From positions 1 through 7,572 of the forward strand of contig JASIKQ010000548.1 in the NCBI GenBank assembly GCA_030049565.1: a DNA stretch of 7,572 nucleotides, in the 5' to 3' direction. Position 1 is the stretch's first letter. The number at the start of each line of letters is the position of its first letter. Positions 1-7,517 of this stretch are shown here, one piece after another. The notes beneath the pieces were generated by a model. That model worked only from the letters and a program-made list of their open reading frames with translations. It made no database searches and was not told where the DNA came from. This DNA comes from Candidatus Sulfotelmatobacter sp. (GTDB taxonomy: Bacteria; Acidobacteriota; Terriglobia; Terriglobales; Acidobacteriaceae). Position numbers and translations under genes: made by a program.

Positions 1-87
1 GAGATCCCTGCGCCAATTCCGCTCTTCAGGCCAGCGGAAACAGCGGTCGGGTGAACGGCAACACATACGCTTGTGGTGCGGGATCTC
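1..87. other. Possible folded noncoding element at left edge
   Basis: GAGATCCC (1-8) is the exact inverse complement of GGGATCTC (80-87). Between them TTCCGCT (17-23) pairs perfectly with AGCGGAA (33-39) around a 9-nt loop, and CACA (62-65) can pair with TGTG (72-75). Together these could form a closed multibranched structure in RNA, or simply be an intergenic repeat with inverted ends. I do not recognise it as a known riboswitch or RNA family. It starts at the first base of the window, so the outer stem may continue outside. Whether it is transcribed, and from which strand, cannot be seen. Confidence 0.25.
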
Positions 88-167
88 TCTGCTCGCTTTG
101 TAGTTGGCCAGTTCATATACGTAGTAGCCCAACCTAGAACTGAGCCACCACCGCCGTCTGTTTTATG

Positions 168-195
168 TTGACTTTTCCTTTGTAGATGTTGTAAT
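168..195 (+). promoter_or_regulatory. Predicted sigma70-type promoter of lactate permease gene
   Basis: A -35-like TTGACT (168-173, 5 of 6 to TTGACA) and a -10-like TGTAAT (190-195, 5 of 6 to TATAAT) are separated by 16 bp. Transcription would start near 201-203, giving a leader of about 25 nt that carries the ribosome binding site. This is the best match in the 226 bp upstream of the gene. It is a consensus match by eye only. Confidence 0.5.
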
Positions 196-221
196 TCCTC
201 CCGCGAAGTTCCACGAGGAAT
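194..221. promoter_or_regulatory. Dyad ATTCCTC-N14-GAGGAAT before lactate permease start
   Basis: ATTCCTC (194-200) and GAGGAAT (215-221) form a perfect 7-bp inverted repeat with a 14-bp centre. The right arm contains the Shine-Dalgarno sequence of the permease gene and the left arm overlaps the predicted -10 box. If transcription starts at the promoter at 168-195, the dyad spans the start site and would act as DNA, for example as an operator. If transcripts start further upstream, the RNA hairpin would hide the ribosome binding site. The sequence does not decide between these, and a chance repeat is also possible. Confidence 0.35.
215..220 (+). promoter_or_regulatory. Ribosome binding site of lactate permease gene
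   Basis: GAGGAA ends 6 nt before the ATG at 227. It supports that start, and the resulting N-terminus (MIWHQVYNPFGN) aligns with the known N-terminus of E. coli LldP. Confidence 0.75.
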
Positions 222-226
222 CGGCG

Positions 227-2029
227 ATGATCTGGCACCAAGTCTATAACCCTTTCGGTAATGTCCTGCTCTCTACGCTCGCGGCAGCGGTTCCCATTTG
301 CACCTTGCTGTATTTCATCGCCCTCCATCCCCATCGCGACAAACAGGGCGCGCGGCATCTCGGCATCAGTGCCCCGTGGGCTGCATTCTACGGGGTCTTG
401 GCCGCGTTCCTGGTAGCCTGTCTCGCCTTCGGGATGCCGCTGAAGTCCGCCTTCTCGGCCTTTGGTTTCGGGTGCTTGTCCGGCTTCCTGGCGATCATCT
501 GGATCATTATCGGGGCCATCTTCCTCTACAATCTGACCCTCATCTCGGGCAAGTTCGAAATTGTGAAGGAATCGATTATTCACATCTCGTTCGACCGGCG
601 CCTCCAGGTCATTCTGATCGCCTTCTCCTTCGGCGCCATCATCGAGGGTACCTCCGGATTCGGAACGCCAGTCGCCATTGCCGGAGCGGTTATGGTAGGG
701 CTGGGATTTCCTCCGTTCCAATCGGCAGTCTTAAACTTGTTGGCCAACACGGCCCCGGTTGCCTATGGAGCTATTGGCACGCCCATCGTAATGCTCGCGA
801 CCGTAAGCGGCCTTCCTGAGATGAAGGTGTCGGCCATGGTCGGGCATCAGCTCCCTTTTGTATCCATCCTCGTCCCCTTCTGGCTGGTCACCGCGTTCGT
901 CCTCATGGAGGGAGGCACCTGGAAACAGGCCTGGGAGGTGTGGCCCGGGGCGCTGTGCGCGGGCCTCTCTTTTGCCGTCATGCAGTGGTTCACCTCCTCG
1001 ACCCAGGCCTTCCACCTCATGACTGACGTGGTTTCGGGGGTCTTCTCCGTCATCTGCACCGCTCTTTTTCTGCGCTTCGTGTGGCACCCCAAGACGCGCT
1101 TTCTGCTGCGGTCGGAGCGGGAGGCCCTGGCTAAGGCTGGAAAGGCAACCGCAACCGCGACCACCGATAGGACAGAGTGGGCGTACAAGTACACCGCCCG
1201 CGAAACCGCATACGCCTGGATACCATGGGCCATTCTCATCATCTGCTGTGCCGTTTGGGGTATGCCGTCGTGGCGGACCTATTTGAACAACCTGTTTTCC
1301 GGCATCACCTTCAAGACGACCCTTCTCGGCGGGGTGTTCGCAGGCAAGCTGTCGCTGCCGACCTGGCAAATGCCTGCGCTGCATAATCTGGTGCAGCGCA
1401 TGCCGCCGGTGGCGCCCGCCAACGCCAAGCCGGAAGCGGCTGTGTTCAATATCAACTGGCTGTCGGCGGCCGGGACGGGGGTGTTTGTGGCAGCCTTGTT
1501 GTCTGGATTCGTGCTGCGATTGACCACGGCACAGTGGGGCGAGGCGGTGCGGCGAACCGCCCGCCGCCTGGTCATTCCGATCCTGGTCATCGCGCAGGTG
1601 CTGGGACTTGGGTTCCTCACACGCTACGGCGGGACTGACGCGGTGATCGGCCTGGCCTTCACCAGAGCGGGGATGCTGTATCCCTTCTTCGCGGCCTACC
1701 TGGGCTGGCTGGGGGTTTTCCTCACTGGCTCCGACACGGCCTCGAACGCATTGTTCGGCAGCCTACAGCGCATCACCGCTCAACAACTCCACCTGAATGA
1801 GACGCTCATCGTCGCCACCAACTCCACCGGCGGCGTCATGGGCAAGATGATCGATCCCCAGTCCATCATGGTGGCGTGCGCCGCCTGTTATGACGATGCC
1901 TATGAACGGTCCCATGCCTTGGGACCTATCTTCCGGACGGTATGGTGGCATTCGGTCGCAGGCGCAGGGGTGATCGGGCTGATCGCCTTCCTTCAAGCGT
2001 ACGTATTCAAGGGCCTGATCCCCCGGTAG
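227..2029 (+). CDS. lldP: L-lactate permease (LctP/LldP family transporter)
   Basis: This is an inner-membrane secondary transporter that takes up lactate, and in characterised relatives also glycolate, by proton symport, supplying lactate dehydrogenases. The 600-residue product has many hydrophobic segments along its whole length. The N-terminus resembles E. coli LldP. Family blocks are clear: EGTSGFGTPVAIAG near 140-153, NTAPVAYGAIGTPI at 174-187, GWLGVFLTGSDT at 493-504 followed by SNALF, and STGGVMGKMIDPQSI at 533-547. It is about 50 residues longer than E. coli LldP (551 aa). Part of the excess lies in a hydrophilic Ala/Thr/Lys-rich loop near 299-318. No lactate dehydrogenase gene or LldR-type regulator lies in the window. 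Downstream, 105 bp with a separate predicted promoter precede the first kinase gene, so co-transcription is not required. Family assignment is firm, while the exact substrate is inferred from the family. Confidence 0.95.
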   Translation: MIWHQVYNPFGNVLLSTLAAAVPICTLLYFIALHPHRDKQGARHLGISAPWAAFYGVLAAFLVACLAFGMPLKSAFSAFGFGCLSGFLAIIWIIIGAIFLYNLTLISGKFEIVKESIIHISFDRRLQVILIAFSFGAIIEGTSGFGTPVAIAGAVMVGLGFPPFQSAVLNLLANTAPVAYGAIGTPIVMLATVSGLPEMKVSAMVGHQLPFVSILVPFWLVTAFVLMEGGTWKQAWEVWPGALCAGLSFAVMQWFTSSTQAFHLMTDVVSGVFSVICTALFLRFVWHPKTRFLLRSEREALAKAGKATATATTDRTEWAYKYTARETAYAWIPWAILIICCAVWGMPSWRTYLNNLFSGITFKTTLLGGVFAGKLSLPTWQMPALHNLVQRMPPVAPANAKPEAAVFNINWLSAAGTGVFVAALLSGFVLRLTTAQWGEAVRRTARRLVIPILVIAQVLGLGFLTRYGGTDAVIGLAFTRAGMLYPFFAAYLGWLGVFLTGSDTASNALFGSLQRITAQQLHLNETLIVATNSTGGVMGKMIDPQSIMVACAACYDDAYERSHALGPIFRTVWWHSVAGAGVIGLIAFLQAYVFKGLIPR

Positions 2030-2074
2030 ATTCTGAAAGGCGCCGGTTCTTTGGCAGGGCCTGGAGTACCGCGC

Positions 2075-2120
2075 ACTGGACACTGATTGCTCCCGTCCGT
2101 AAGATGAGGCGTCCAAACGC
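2075..2120 (+). promoter_or_regulatory. Promoter module of kinase gene 1 (copy A)
   Basis: A -35-like TGGACA (2077-2082, 5 of 6 to consensus) and a -10-like TAAGAT (2100-2105, 4 of 6) are separated by 17 bp. The start of transcription would fall near 2111-2114, inside CGTCCAAACGC (2110-2120), giving a leader of about 22 nt. The same layout lies before kinase gene 2. Conserved between the copies are the flanks of both boxes and the 11-bp block after the -10, while the middle of the spacer differs but keeps its length. That pattern is what selection on a promoter would leave. The conserved 11-bp block is beyond what a simple promoter needs. Confidence 0.55.
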
Positions 2121-3001
2121 GGAGCATTCTTGCAATGATCGGCCAGACCATCTCTCACTACCGCGTCATCGAGAAACTGGGCGGGGGCGGCATGGGTGTG
2201 GTTTACAAGGCTGAGGACGTTAAGCTGCATCGCTTCGTTGCCCTCAAGTTCCTGCCTGACGATGTTGCCAATGACGCACAAGCTCTCGCTCGCTTCCAGC
2301 GCGAAGCGCAAGCCGCGTCCGCGCTGAATCACCCCAACATCTGTACGATCTACGAAATCGACGATCAGCACGGCGAGGCGTTCATTGCCATGGAGTTTCT
2401 CGATGGCATGACGCTGAAACACAAGATCGCAGGCAAGCCGCTCGAAACTGAGGTCTTGCTTGCTCTGGCAATCGAGATAGCCGATGCGCTCGATGCGGCG
2501 CACACTGCTGGCATCGTGCATAGGGACATCAAGCCCGCGAACATCTTCGTCACGAAGCGTGGGCACGCCAAGATTCTCGATTTCGGGCTGGCGAAGGTGG
2601 TGACGCCCGTCAGTTCTTCCAGCCAGATCGCCGCGGGAGCAACGCAGACCGGCTCGATTGATGAACAGCATCTGACCAGCCCCGGTCAAGCCGTCGGCAC
2701 CATCGCTTACATGTCGCCAGAGCAAGTCCGCGCCAAGGAACTTGACGCACGGACTGACTTGTTTTCGTTCGGCGCAGTTCTCTACGAGATGGCAACCGGG
2801 GCATTGCCCTTTCGCGGCGAAAGCAGTGGAGTACTCTTTGAGTCCATCCTGAATCGCGCCCCAGTTCCGCCCGTTCGACTCAATCCTGATGTGCCTCCCG
2901 ATCTCGAACGGATCATCAACAAGTGTCTGGAAAAAGACAGGAACCTGCGTTACCAACACGCCGCTGATGTGCGCACTGACTTGCAACGGCTCAAGCGTGA
3001 T
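2075..3001 (+). repeat. Direct repeat copy A: promoter plus kinase-domain coding region
   Basis: This stretch is repeated at 5008-5932 in the same orientation. It runs from ACTGGACACT through the codon for kinase residue 289. By hand alignment the encoded 289 residues differ at about 58 positions (about 80% identity), with no gaps. Similarity drops sharply after residue 289, just before the membrane helix. It is best read as an ancient tandem duplication, or recruitment of a paralogous kinase cassette, rather than a mobile element. No terminal repeats or target-site duplications are visible. Confidence 0.8.
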
Positions 3002-4999
3002 AGTGAGTCGCATAAATCCACGGCTGTGCTGGAGACTGGGCTTGCTACGCACACCGGGCGAACGCCTTGGATCGTTGGAGCAGTGGCGATGGTCATCATA
3101 GCTACTGTCACTGGCTATTTCCTCTGGCATCATCGCACGCCCAAACTTACGGAGAAGGACACCATCGTTCTGGCGGATTTCACGAACACGACTGGCGATC
3201 CAGTCTTTGATGACGCACTGAAGACGGCGCTCAATATCTCTTTGCGGCAATCGCCGTTCTTGAATGTGCTCTCCGACAGCGAAGTGGCGAAGACTCTGCA
3301 ACTGATGACTCGCCCCGCTAGCTCGAAACTCACGCCTGAACTGACCCGCGAGCTTTGCCAGCGTGCGGGCAGCAAAGCGTACATCGCTGGCTCGATTGCA
3401 ACTCTAGGAAGCGAGTATGTGCTGGGACTGAAGGCAGTGAATTGCCAGAGCGGAGATACGCTGGCGCAGGAGCAGGTGACGGCGGCGTCCAAGGAGAAGG
3501 TACTGAACGCACTAGGCGAGGCAGCCACGAAGCTGCGCGGCGAGTTGGGTGAGTCGCTGGCTACGGTGCAAAAGTTCGATGTTCCGCTAGCAGAGGCTAC
3601 CACCACTTCGCTCGAAGCGTTGAAAGCATACAGTCTCGGCGAAAAGGCCCATGGCACATCCGCCGCGCTGCCATACCACCAACGAGCCATCGAACTCGAT
3701 CCCAATTTTGCCATGGCGTATGCGGGAGCAGGCGTTGACCTCCTCATTCTGGGTGAGACCGGACGCGCTGGCGAATACTTCACCAAGGCATTCCGCTTGT
3801 GTACCCATGCCAGCGAGCGGGAAAAGCTTTTTATTACAGGTATCTATTATGCGAACGTAACCGGGGAACTGGACAAGGCGGCACAGACGTTTCAGGAGCA
3901 AATCCAAGCCTACCCCCGCGATTACAGAGCGCACCTCGATTTGGGAAACCAATACATCTCCCTTGGAGAGTTGGAAAAGGCGAGAGAAGCATCGGCGGAA
4001 AGCCTACGCCTCGCCCCAGACAACGTTGCTCCCTACGTCAATCTCATCAACGCCCTGCTCTGCTTACAGCGATTCGAGGAAGCTCGGCAGGTAAAGCAGC
4101 AGGCTCAAGCTAAGAAACTGGATAATGTCTTAATTCGCGGAAATATTTATGCTCTAGCTTTCCTTCAGGCAGATTCTCAAGCGATGGCGGAACAGCAACA
4201 GTGGTTTGCCAGTCAGCCCGATTATGAGAGCATCGGGCTTTCATATGCGTCCGATACCGAAGCCTATGCAGGTCACTTGCATAAGGCAACGGAACTGACC
4301 AAGCGATCAATAGATTCAGCGATCCGTGCAGATAGCAAGGAAACTGGGGCTGTATCGCAGGAGATTGCCGCTCAACGGGAAGCGGCGTTCGGTAATTCTG
4401 TGGACGCGAGGCAGCAGGCACTAGATGGCTTAAAACTTTATCCTGCCAGTCAGGGTGTTGAGGTGGAAGCCGCTCTAGCGTTGGCGATGGCGGGTGTTAG
4501 AACACAACCCGAATCGCTGGCACAAGACCTGAATAAACGCTTCCCGCTGGATACCCAGATGCAGTCACTCTGGTTGCCTGCCATTCGGGCACAATTGGCA
4601 CTGAATCGAAGAAAGCCGACTGACGCCCTCAACGATTTACAAGCCGCTTTACGCATCGAACTGGGTAGCCTGCCGTTCGGCGACACTTGTCTGTATCACA
4701 CATACATTCGAGGCGAAGCGTATCTCGCCACGGGACAGGGCAAAGAAGCCGCCGCAGAGTTCCAAAAGATTCTCGATCATAGCGGCATCGTCGTCAACTG
4801 CTGGACGGGAGCCTTGGCGCATCTGGGAGTGGCGCGTGCAAATGCGTTGGAATCGCGAACTTCGCAGGGTGCTGATACCGATGCCGCCCGTGTCCGTGCA
4901 CTCGCCGCCTACAAAGACTTTCTCACCCTCTGGAAAGACGCCGATCCCGAGATCCCCATCCTGAAGCAAGCCAAAGCGGAGTACGCGAAGTTGCAATAA
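2135..4999 (+). CDS. Membrane Ser/Thr protein kinase with TolB-like and TPR region (kinase 1)
   Basis: This is a PknB-like Hanks-type kinase of 954 residues, expected to phosphorylate Ser/Thr on itself and unknown cytoplasmic targets. Residues 1-289 hold all key elements: glycine loop GGGGMG (16-21), ATP-binding Lys38 in VALKF, helix-C Glu57, HRD (129-131) with catalytic Asp131, Asn136, DFG (149-151), a long Ser/Thr-rich activation loop and SPE (194-196). It therefore looks catalytically active. One hydrophobic helix (about 312-331) should place the remainder in the periplasm. Residues from about 343 to 490 resemble the TolB/FlgO-like domain ([12 protein letters not shown]), and TPR-type repeats follow from about 511, for example [14 protein letters not shown] at 518 and units at 590 and 623 in step with a 34-residue repeat. 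The ATG is supported by the N-terminus shared with kinase 2. GGAG (2121-2124) lies 10 nt upstream, a rather long spacing. Ligand and substrate are unknown. Confidence 0.93.
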   Translation: MIGQTISHYRVIEKLGGGGMGVVYKAEDVKLHRFVALKFLPDDVANDAQALARFQREAQAASALNHPNICTIYEIDDQHGEAFIAMEFLDGMTLKHKIAGKPLETEVLLALAIEIADALDAAHTAGIVHRDIKPANIFVTKRGHAKILDFGLAKVVTPVSSSSQIAAGATQTGSIDEQHLTSPGQAVGTIAYMSPEQVRAKELDARTDLFSFGAVLYEMATGALPFRGESSGVLFESILNRAPVPPVRLNPDVPPDLERIINKCLEKDRNLRYQHAADVRTDLQRLKRDSESHKSTAVLETGLATHTGRTPWIVGAVAMVIIATVTGYFLWHHRTPKLTEKDTIVLADFTNTTGDPVFDDALKTALNISLRQSPFLNVLSDSEVAKTLQLMTRPASSKLTPELTRELCQRAGSKAYIAGSIATLGSEYVLGLKAVNCQSGDTLAQEQVTAASKEKVLNALGEAATKLRGELGESLATVQKFDVPLAEATTTSLEALKAYSLGEKAHGTSAALPYHQRAIELDPNFAMAYAGAGVDLLILGETGRAGEYFTKAFRLCTHASEREKLFITGIYYANVTGELDKAAQTFQEQIQAYPRDYRAHLDLGNQYISLGELEKAREASAESLRLAPDNVAPYVNLINALLCLQRFEEARQVKQQAQAKKLDNVLIRGNIYALAFLQADSQAMAEQQQWFASQPDYESIGLSYASDTEAYAGHLHKATELTKRSIDSAIRADSKETGAVSQEIAAQREAAFGNSVDARQQALDGLKLYPASQGVEVEAALALAMAGVRTQPESLAQDLNKRFPLDTQMQSLWLPAIRAQLALNRRKPTDALNDLQAALRIELGSLPFGDTCLYHTYIRGEAYLATGQGKEAAAEFQKILDHSGIVVNCWTGALAHLGVARANALESRTSQGADTDAARVRALAAYKDFLTLWKDADPEIPILKQAKAEYAKLQ

Positions 5000-5007
5000 C
5001 GTTGTCA

Positions 5008-5053
5008 ACTGGACACTCGCCTTGCTCCTCCGTAAGATGAAACGTCCAAACGC
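5008..5053 (+). promoter_or_regulatory. Promoter module of kinase gene 2 (copy B)
   Basis: TGGACA (5010-5015) and TAAGAT (5033-5038) are again separated by 17 bp, followed by CGTCCAAACGC (5043-5053) over the predicted start near 5044-5047. The module begins 9 bp after the stop codon of kinase gene 1. Kinase gene 2 therefore probably has its own promoter, although read-through from upstream is possible because I see no terminator between the genes. The module is 46 bp long, the same as the copy at 2075-2120. Confidence 0.55.
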
Positions 5054-5932
5054 TGCGTCTCCAGCATGATCGGCCAAACCATCTCCCATTACCGCATTCT
5101 CGAAAGGCTTGGCGGCGGAGGCATGGGTGTGGTCTACAAGGCCGAGGACACGGAACTGGGCCGCTTCGTCGCCCTCAAATTCCTGCCAGACGAACTCTCG
5201 CGCGATCCGCAGGCGCTAGAGCGCTTTCGCCGCGAGGCACGGGCGGCTTCGGCGCTGAACCATCCCAACATTTGCACGATTTATGAAATCGGCAAGCACG
5301 GCGAAAGTTCGTTCATCGCCATGGAGTTTCTCGATGGCGTGACGCTGAAACATCTGATCGCCGGCAAGCCCATGGAGAATGAGACGATCCTCACGTTGGC
5401 AATTGAGATTGCCGATGGCTTGGACGCGGCGCATTCGGAAGGAATCGTGCACCGCGACATCAAACCTGCCAACATTTTTGCCACCAAGCGCGGCCACGCC
5501 AAGATTCTGGATTTCGGGCTGGCCAAGGTGGTGACGCCTGTCAGTTCTTCCAGCCAGATCGCCGCAGGAGCGACGCAGACCGGTTCGGTTGATGAGCAGC
5601 ATCTGACCAGCCCGGGCGCGACTCTGGGCACAATTTCCTACATGTCGCCGGAGCAGGCGCGCGCCAAAGATCTCGACGCGCGCACCGATCTGTTTTCGTT
5701 TGGCGCGGTGCTTTACGAAATGAGTACGGGCACGCTGCCGTTTCGCGGCGGCAGCTCGGCGGAAATTTTTAAGTCAATTCTGGACCTGGCTCCGGCACCT
5801 GCCTTGCGACTGAATCCCGACATGCCGGCAGAACTGGAGCGCATCATCAATAAAGCGCTGGAAAAAGACCGCAACCTGCGCTATCAGACGGCGGCCGATA
5901 TGCGCACCGACTTGGCGCGACTAAAGCGGGAT
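5008..5932 (+). repeat. Direct repeat copy B: promoter plus kinase-domain coding region
   Basis: This is the second copy of the cassette at 2075-3001. Nucleotide identity is uneven. It is highest around 5500-5620, which encodes the end of the catalytic core and the activation loop, and includes a 26-base run with no difference. The leader between the conserved 11-bp block and the ATG is not conserved and is two bases shorter than in copy A. Confidence 0.8.
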
Positions 5933-7462
5933 TTTGATTCCGGGCGCTCCAGCGCTGCTTCGGGGAGCGCGGTCTCCGTGGCCAGTTCCTCGTCCTTGCC
6001 GGCGGCGCCTTCGATGTTTTCGCTGAAGTCCGCTGTGATCGCTCTCCTGGTAGTTCTCGCTTTCGCGGCCGGGGGTGGTTTGTATTTGTTGCGCGGACGC
6101 GCGGATGCAAGAAAGATCAACTCGATTGCGGTTCTGCCCTTCGTCAACGCCACTTCCGATTCGGGCAATGAATATCTCAGCGATGGCCTGACTGAAAGCC
6201 TGATCAGCACGCTCTCGCAGCTTCCTGATCTCAAAGTCATGGCGCGCAGCACGGTTTTCAAATTCAAAGGTAAGGAGGATGATCCGCGCCAGATCGGAGA
6301 ACAGTTGCAGGTGAGTGCGGTGCTCACCGGACGCATTCGACAGCATGGCGATGAGTTGAACATCTCCGCCGATCTGGTCAGCACGGCCGACGGCAGCGAA
6401 ATCTGGGGTTCGCAGTACTCCCGCAGCCTCGCGGACATCTCGCAGGTGCAAAGTGATATTACCCGCGACATCTCAGGCAACCTGAAGATTCATTTGAGCG
6501 GCAACGAACAACAGAGATTGACTCGCGCGAGCACGACTAATCCGGAGGCTTATCGCTTGTACCTGGAGGGCCGACAGCAGTGGTACGGGCGCACTGCGGA
6601 GGGCCTGAAGAAAAGCATCGATCTCTTCCGGCAGGCCATTGCCGCCGACCCCAATTACGCGCTGGCTTATGCGGGATTGGCCGATGTCTACAATATCGCG
6701 CCCAGTTATTTGACGGATATGACGTCGCGCGAAGCCGAGCTTTCTGCCGACGAGGCCTCGCGCAAGGCCGTCGAACTGGATCCCTCGTTGCCTGAGGCGC
6801 ACAGCGCGCGCGGCTTCGCGTTGTGCAATTTGTGGAGATGGAGTGAAGCGGAAACTGAGCTCCGGCGTGCTCTGGAACTGAATCCAAACAACGCCACCGC
6901 TCATTACTTCTACGCGATGGGATATCTTACGCCGGAAAATCGGCTGAATGAATCCCTGGATCATTTTCGAACGGCCCTGTCGCTCGATCCCCTATCGGGG
7001 ATTGTCAACGACAACTATGCAATGGTGCTGATGTATGCGCACCGTTATGACGAAGCAATGGCACAGTTTCAGAAGCAGCACGATCGCGATCCCGGCTTCG
7101 ATCCCACGCATTACAAATGGTCGCAGCTCTATGCCGTGATGGGACGCTTCCCCGAAGCCGTGCGGGAATTGCGCCAATTGAGCACGTTCCGCAGGCTCTT
7201 TCCTCCGTCGATACAGGTGAGTGAGGACGCCCATGGTTACCTTGAGCTTCTGCTGAAGCTGGAAGGAACCGACCGCTCGGGGGCCGTGGCTATGGCGTCA
7301 GCGCTCGCGGGCAAGCGCGACCAGGCCTTTGAATACCTGGAAAAGGCATATACCGATGGGGACAACGAAATGCTGCTTATGATTCGCAATCCCGCGCTTG
7401 ATCCGCTACGCTCCGACCCACGCTACGCCGACCTGATGCGGCGGTTGGGATTGCCACAGTAG
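5066..7462 (+). CDS. Membrane Ser/Thr protein kinase with TolB-like and TPR region (kinase 2)
   Basis: This is a second Hanks-type kinase, 798 residues, paralogous to its upstream neighbour. It keeps the glycine loop (16-21), Lys38, Glu57, HRD (129-131), Asn136, DFG (149-151) and SPE (194-196), so it is predicted to be active. A Ser/Ala-rich linker (about 292-316) leads to a membrane helix (about 322-342). Residues about 351-487 match the TolB amino-terminal/FlgO-like domain also found behind adenylate cyclase and CadC-like domains, with [20 protein letters not shown] and [12 protein letters not shown] units follow from about 492, with [14 protein letters not shown] at 524 and similar turns at 568, 602 and 637, mostly 34-35 residues apart. 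The end ([20 protein letters not shown]) is a tail common in such TPR proteins. The ATG is fixed by the shared [10 protein letters not shown], although no Shine-Dalgarno sequence is visible upstream. The sensor part is probably periplasmic. The signal and the phosphorylated partners are unknown. Confidence 0.93.
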   Translation: MIGQTISHYRILERLGGGGMGVVYKAEDTELGRFVALKFLPDELSRDPQALERFRREARAASALNHPNICTIYEIGKHGESSFIAMEFLDGVTLKHLIAGKPMENETILTLAIEIADGLDAAHSEGIVHRDIKPANIFATKRGHAKILDFGLAKVVTPVSSSSQIAAGATQTGSVDEQHLTSPGATLGTISYMSPEQARAKDLDARTDLFSFGAVLYEMSTGTLPFRGGSSAEIFKSILDLAPAPALRLNPDMPAELERIINKALEKDRNLRYQTAADMRTDLARLKRDFDSGRSSAASGSAVSVASSSSLPAAPSMFSLKSAVIALLVVLAFAAGGGLYLLRGRADARKINSIAVLPFVNATSDSGNEYLSDGLTESLISTLSQLPDLKVMARSTVFKFKGKEDDPRQIGEQLQVSAVLTGRIRQHGDELNISADLVSTADGSEIWGSQYSRSLADISQVQSDITRDISGNLKIHLSGNEQQRLTRASTTNPEAYRLYLEGRQQWYGRTAEGLKKSIDLFRQAIAADPNYALAYAGLADVYNIAPSYLTDMTSREAELSADEASRKAVELDPSLPEAHSARGFALCNLWRWSEAETELRRALELNPNNATAHYFYAMGYLTPENRLNESLDHFRTALSLDPLSGIVNDNYAMVLMYAHRYDEAMAQFQKQHDRDPGFDPTHYKWSQLYAVMGRFPEAVRELRQLSTFRRLFPPSIQVSEDAHGYLELLLKLEGTDRSGAVAMASALAGKRDQAFEYLEKAYTDGDNEMLLMIRNPALDPLRSDPRYADLMRRLGLPQ

Positions 7463-7517
7463 TCCTCGCCACCCTGCGGAGAAGCGAAGATCAGGAAAGA
7501 TTGCTTGGAAGAAAACC

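Noticed and set aside
1..103. Possible 3' end of an upstream protein gene (frame open from base 2 to a TAG at 101-103, or from base 1 to a TGA at 52-54)
   Set aside because: Short edge frames like these are expected by chance, two frames compete, and neither translation is recognisable.
134..721. Minus-strand open frame of 195 codons opposite the start of the permease gene
   Set aside because: Its translation is highly charged, low in complexity and without a known motif, and the opposite strand encodes a clear LldP N-terminus with promoter and ribosome binding site.
2030..2134. Transcription terminator after the permease gene
   Set aside because: Only a weak AAAGG/TCTTT pairing (2037-2053) is present, with no strong GC stem followed by a T run. 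The spacers at 5000-5065 and 7463-7517 likewise show no convincing intrinsic terminator.
1942..2214. Plus-strand 90-codon frame across the permease/kinase 1 junction
   Set aside because: It overlaps both real genes in another frame, has no ribosome binding site, and its translation is unlike any family I know.
1763..3301. Long open frame on the minus strand (512 codons) spanning the end of the permease gene and the start of kinase gene 1
   Set aside because: It lies opposite unmistakable permease and kinase coding sequence, crosses an intergenic promoter region, and its translation shows no recognisable family motif. It is a by-product of GC-rich codon use on the other strand. A similar antisense frame at 5216-5602 mirrors the same kinase region.
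5037..5069. Ten-codon upstream reading frame (MKRPNA...) whose stop overlaps the kinase 2 start as ATGA, with a matching MRRPNA at 2104 before kinase 1
   Set aside because: The shared codons coincide with the conserved DNA promoter block. The ATG overlaps the predicted -10 box and so would lie upstream of the transcript start. The two frames also differ in length and in phase relative to their kinases, so a leader peptide is unlikely.
2135..7462. Kinase pair as a phage-defence or other new multi-gene system
   Set aside because: Kinase-TolB-TPR membrane proteins are a large, ordinary paralogous family in Acidobacteriota. No nuclease, effector, recombinase or other partner gene accompanies them here.
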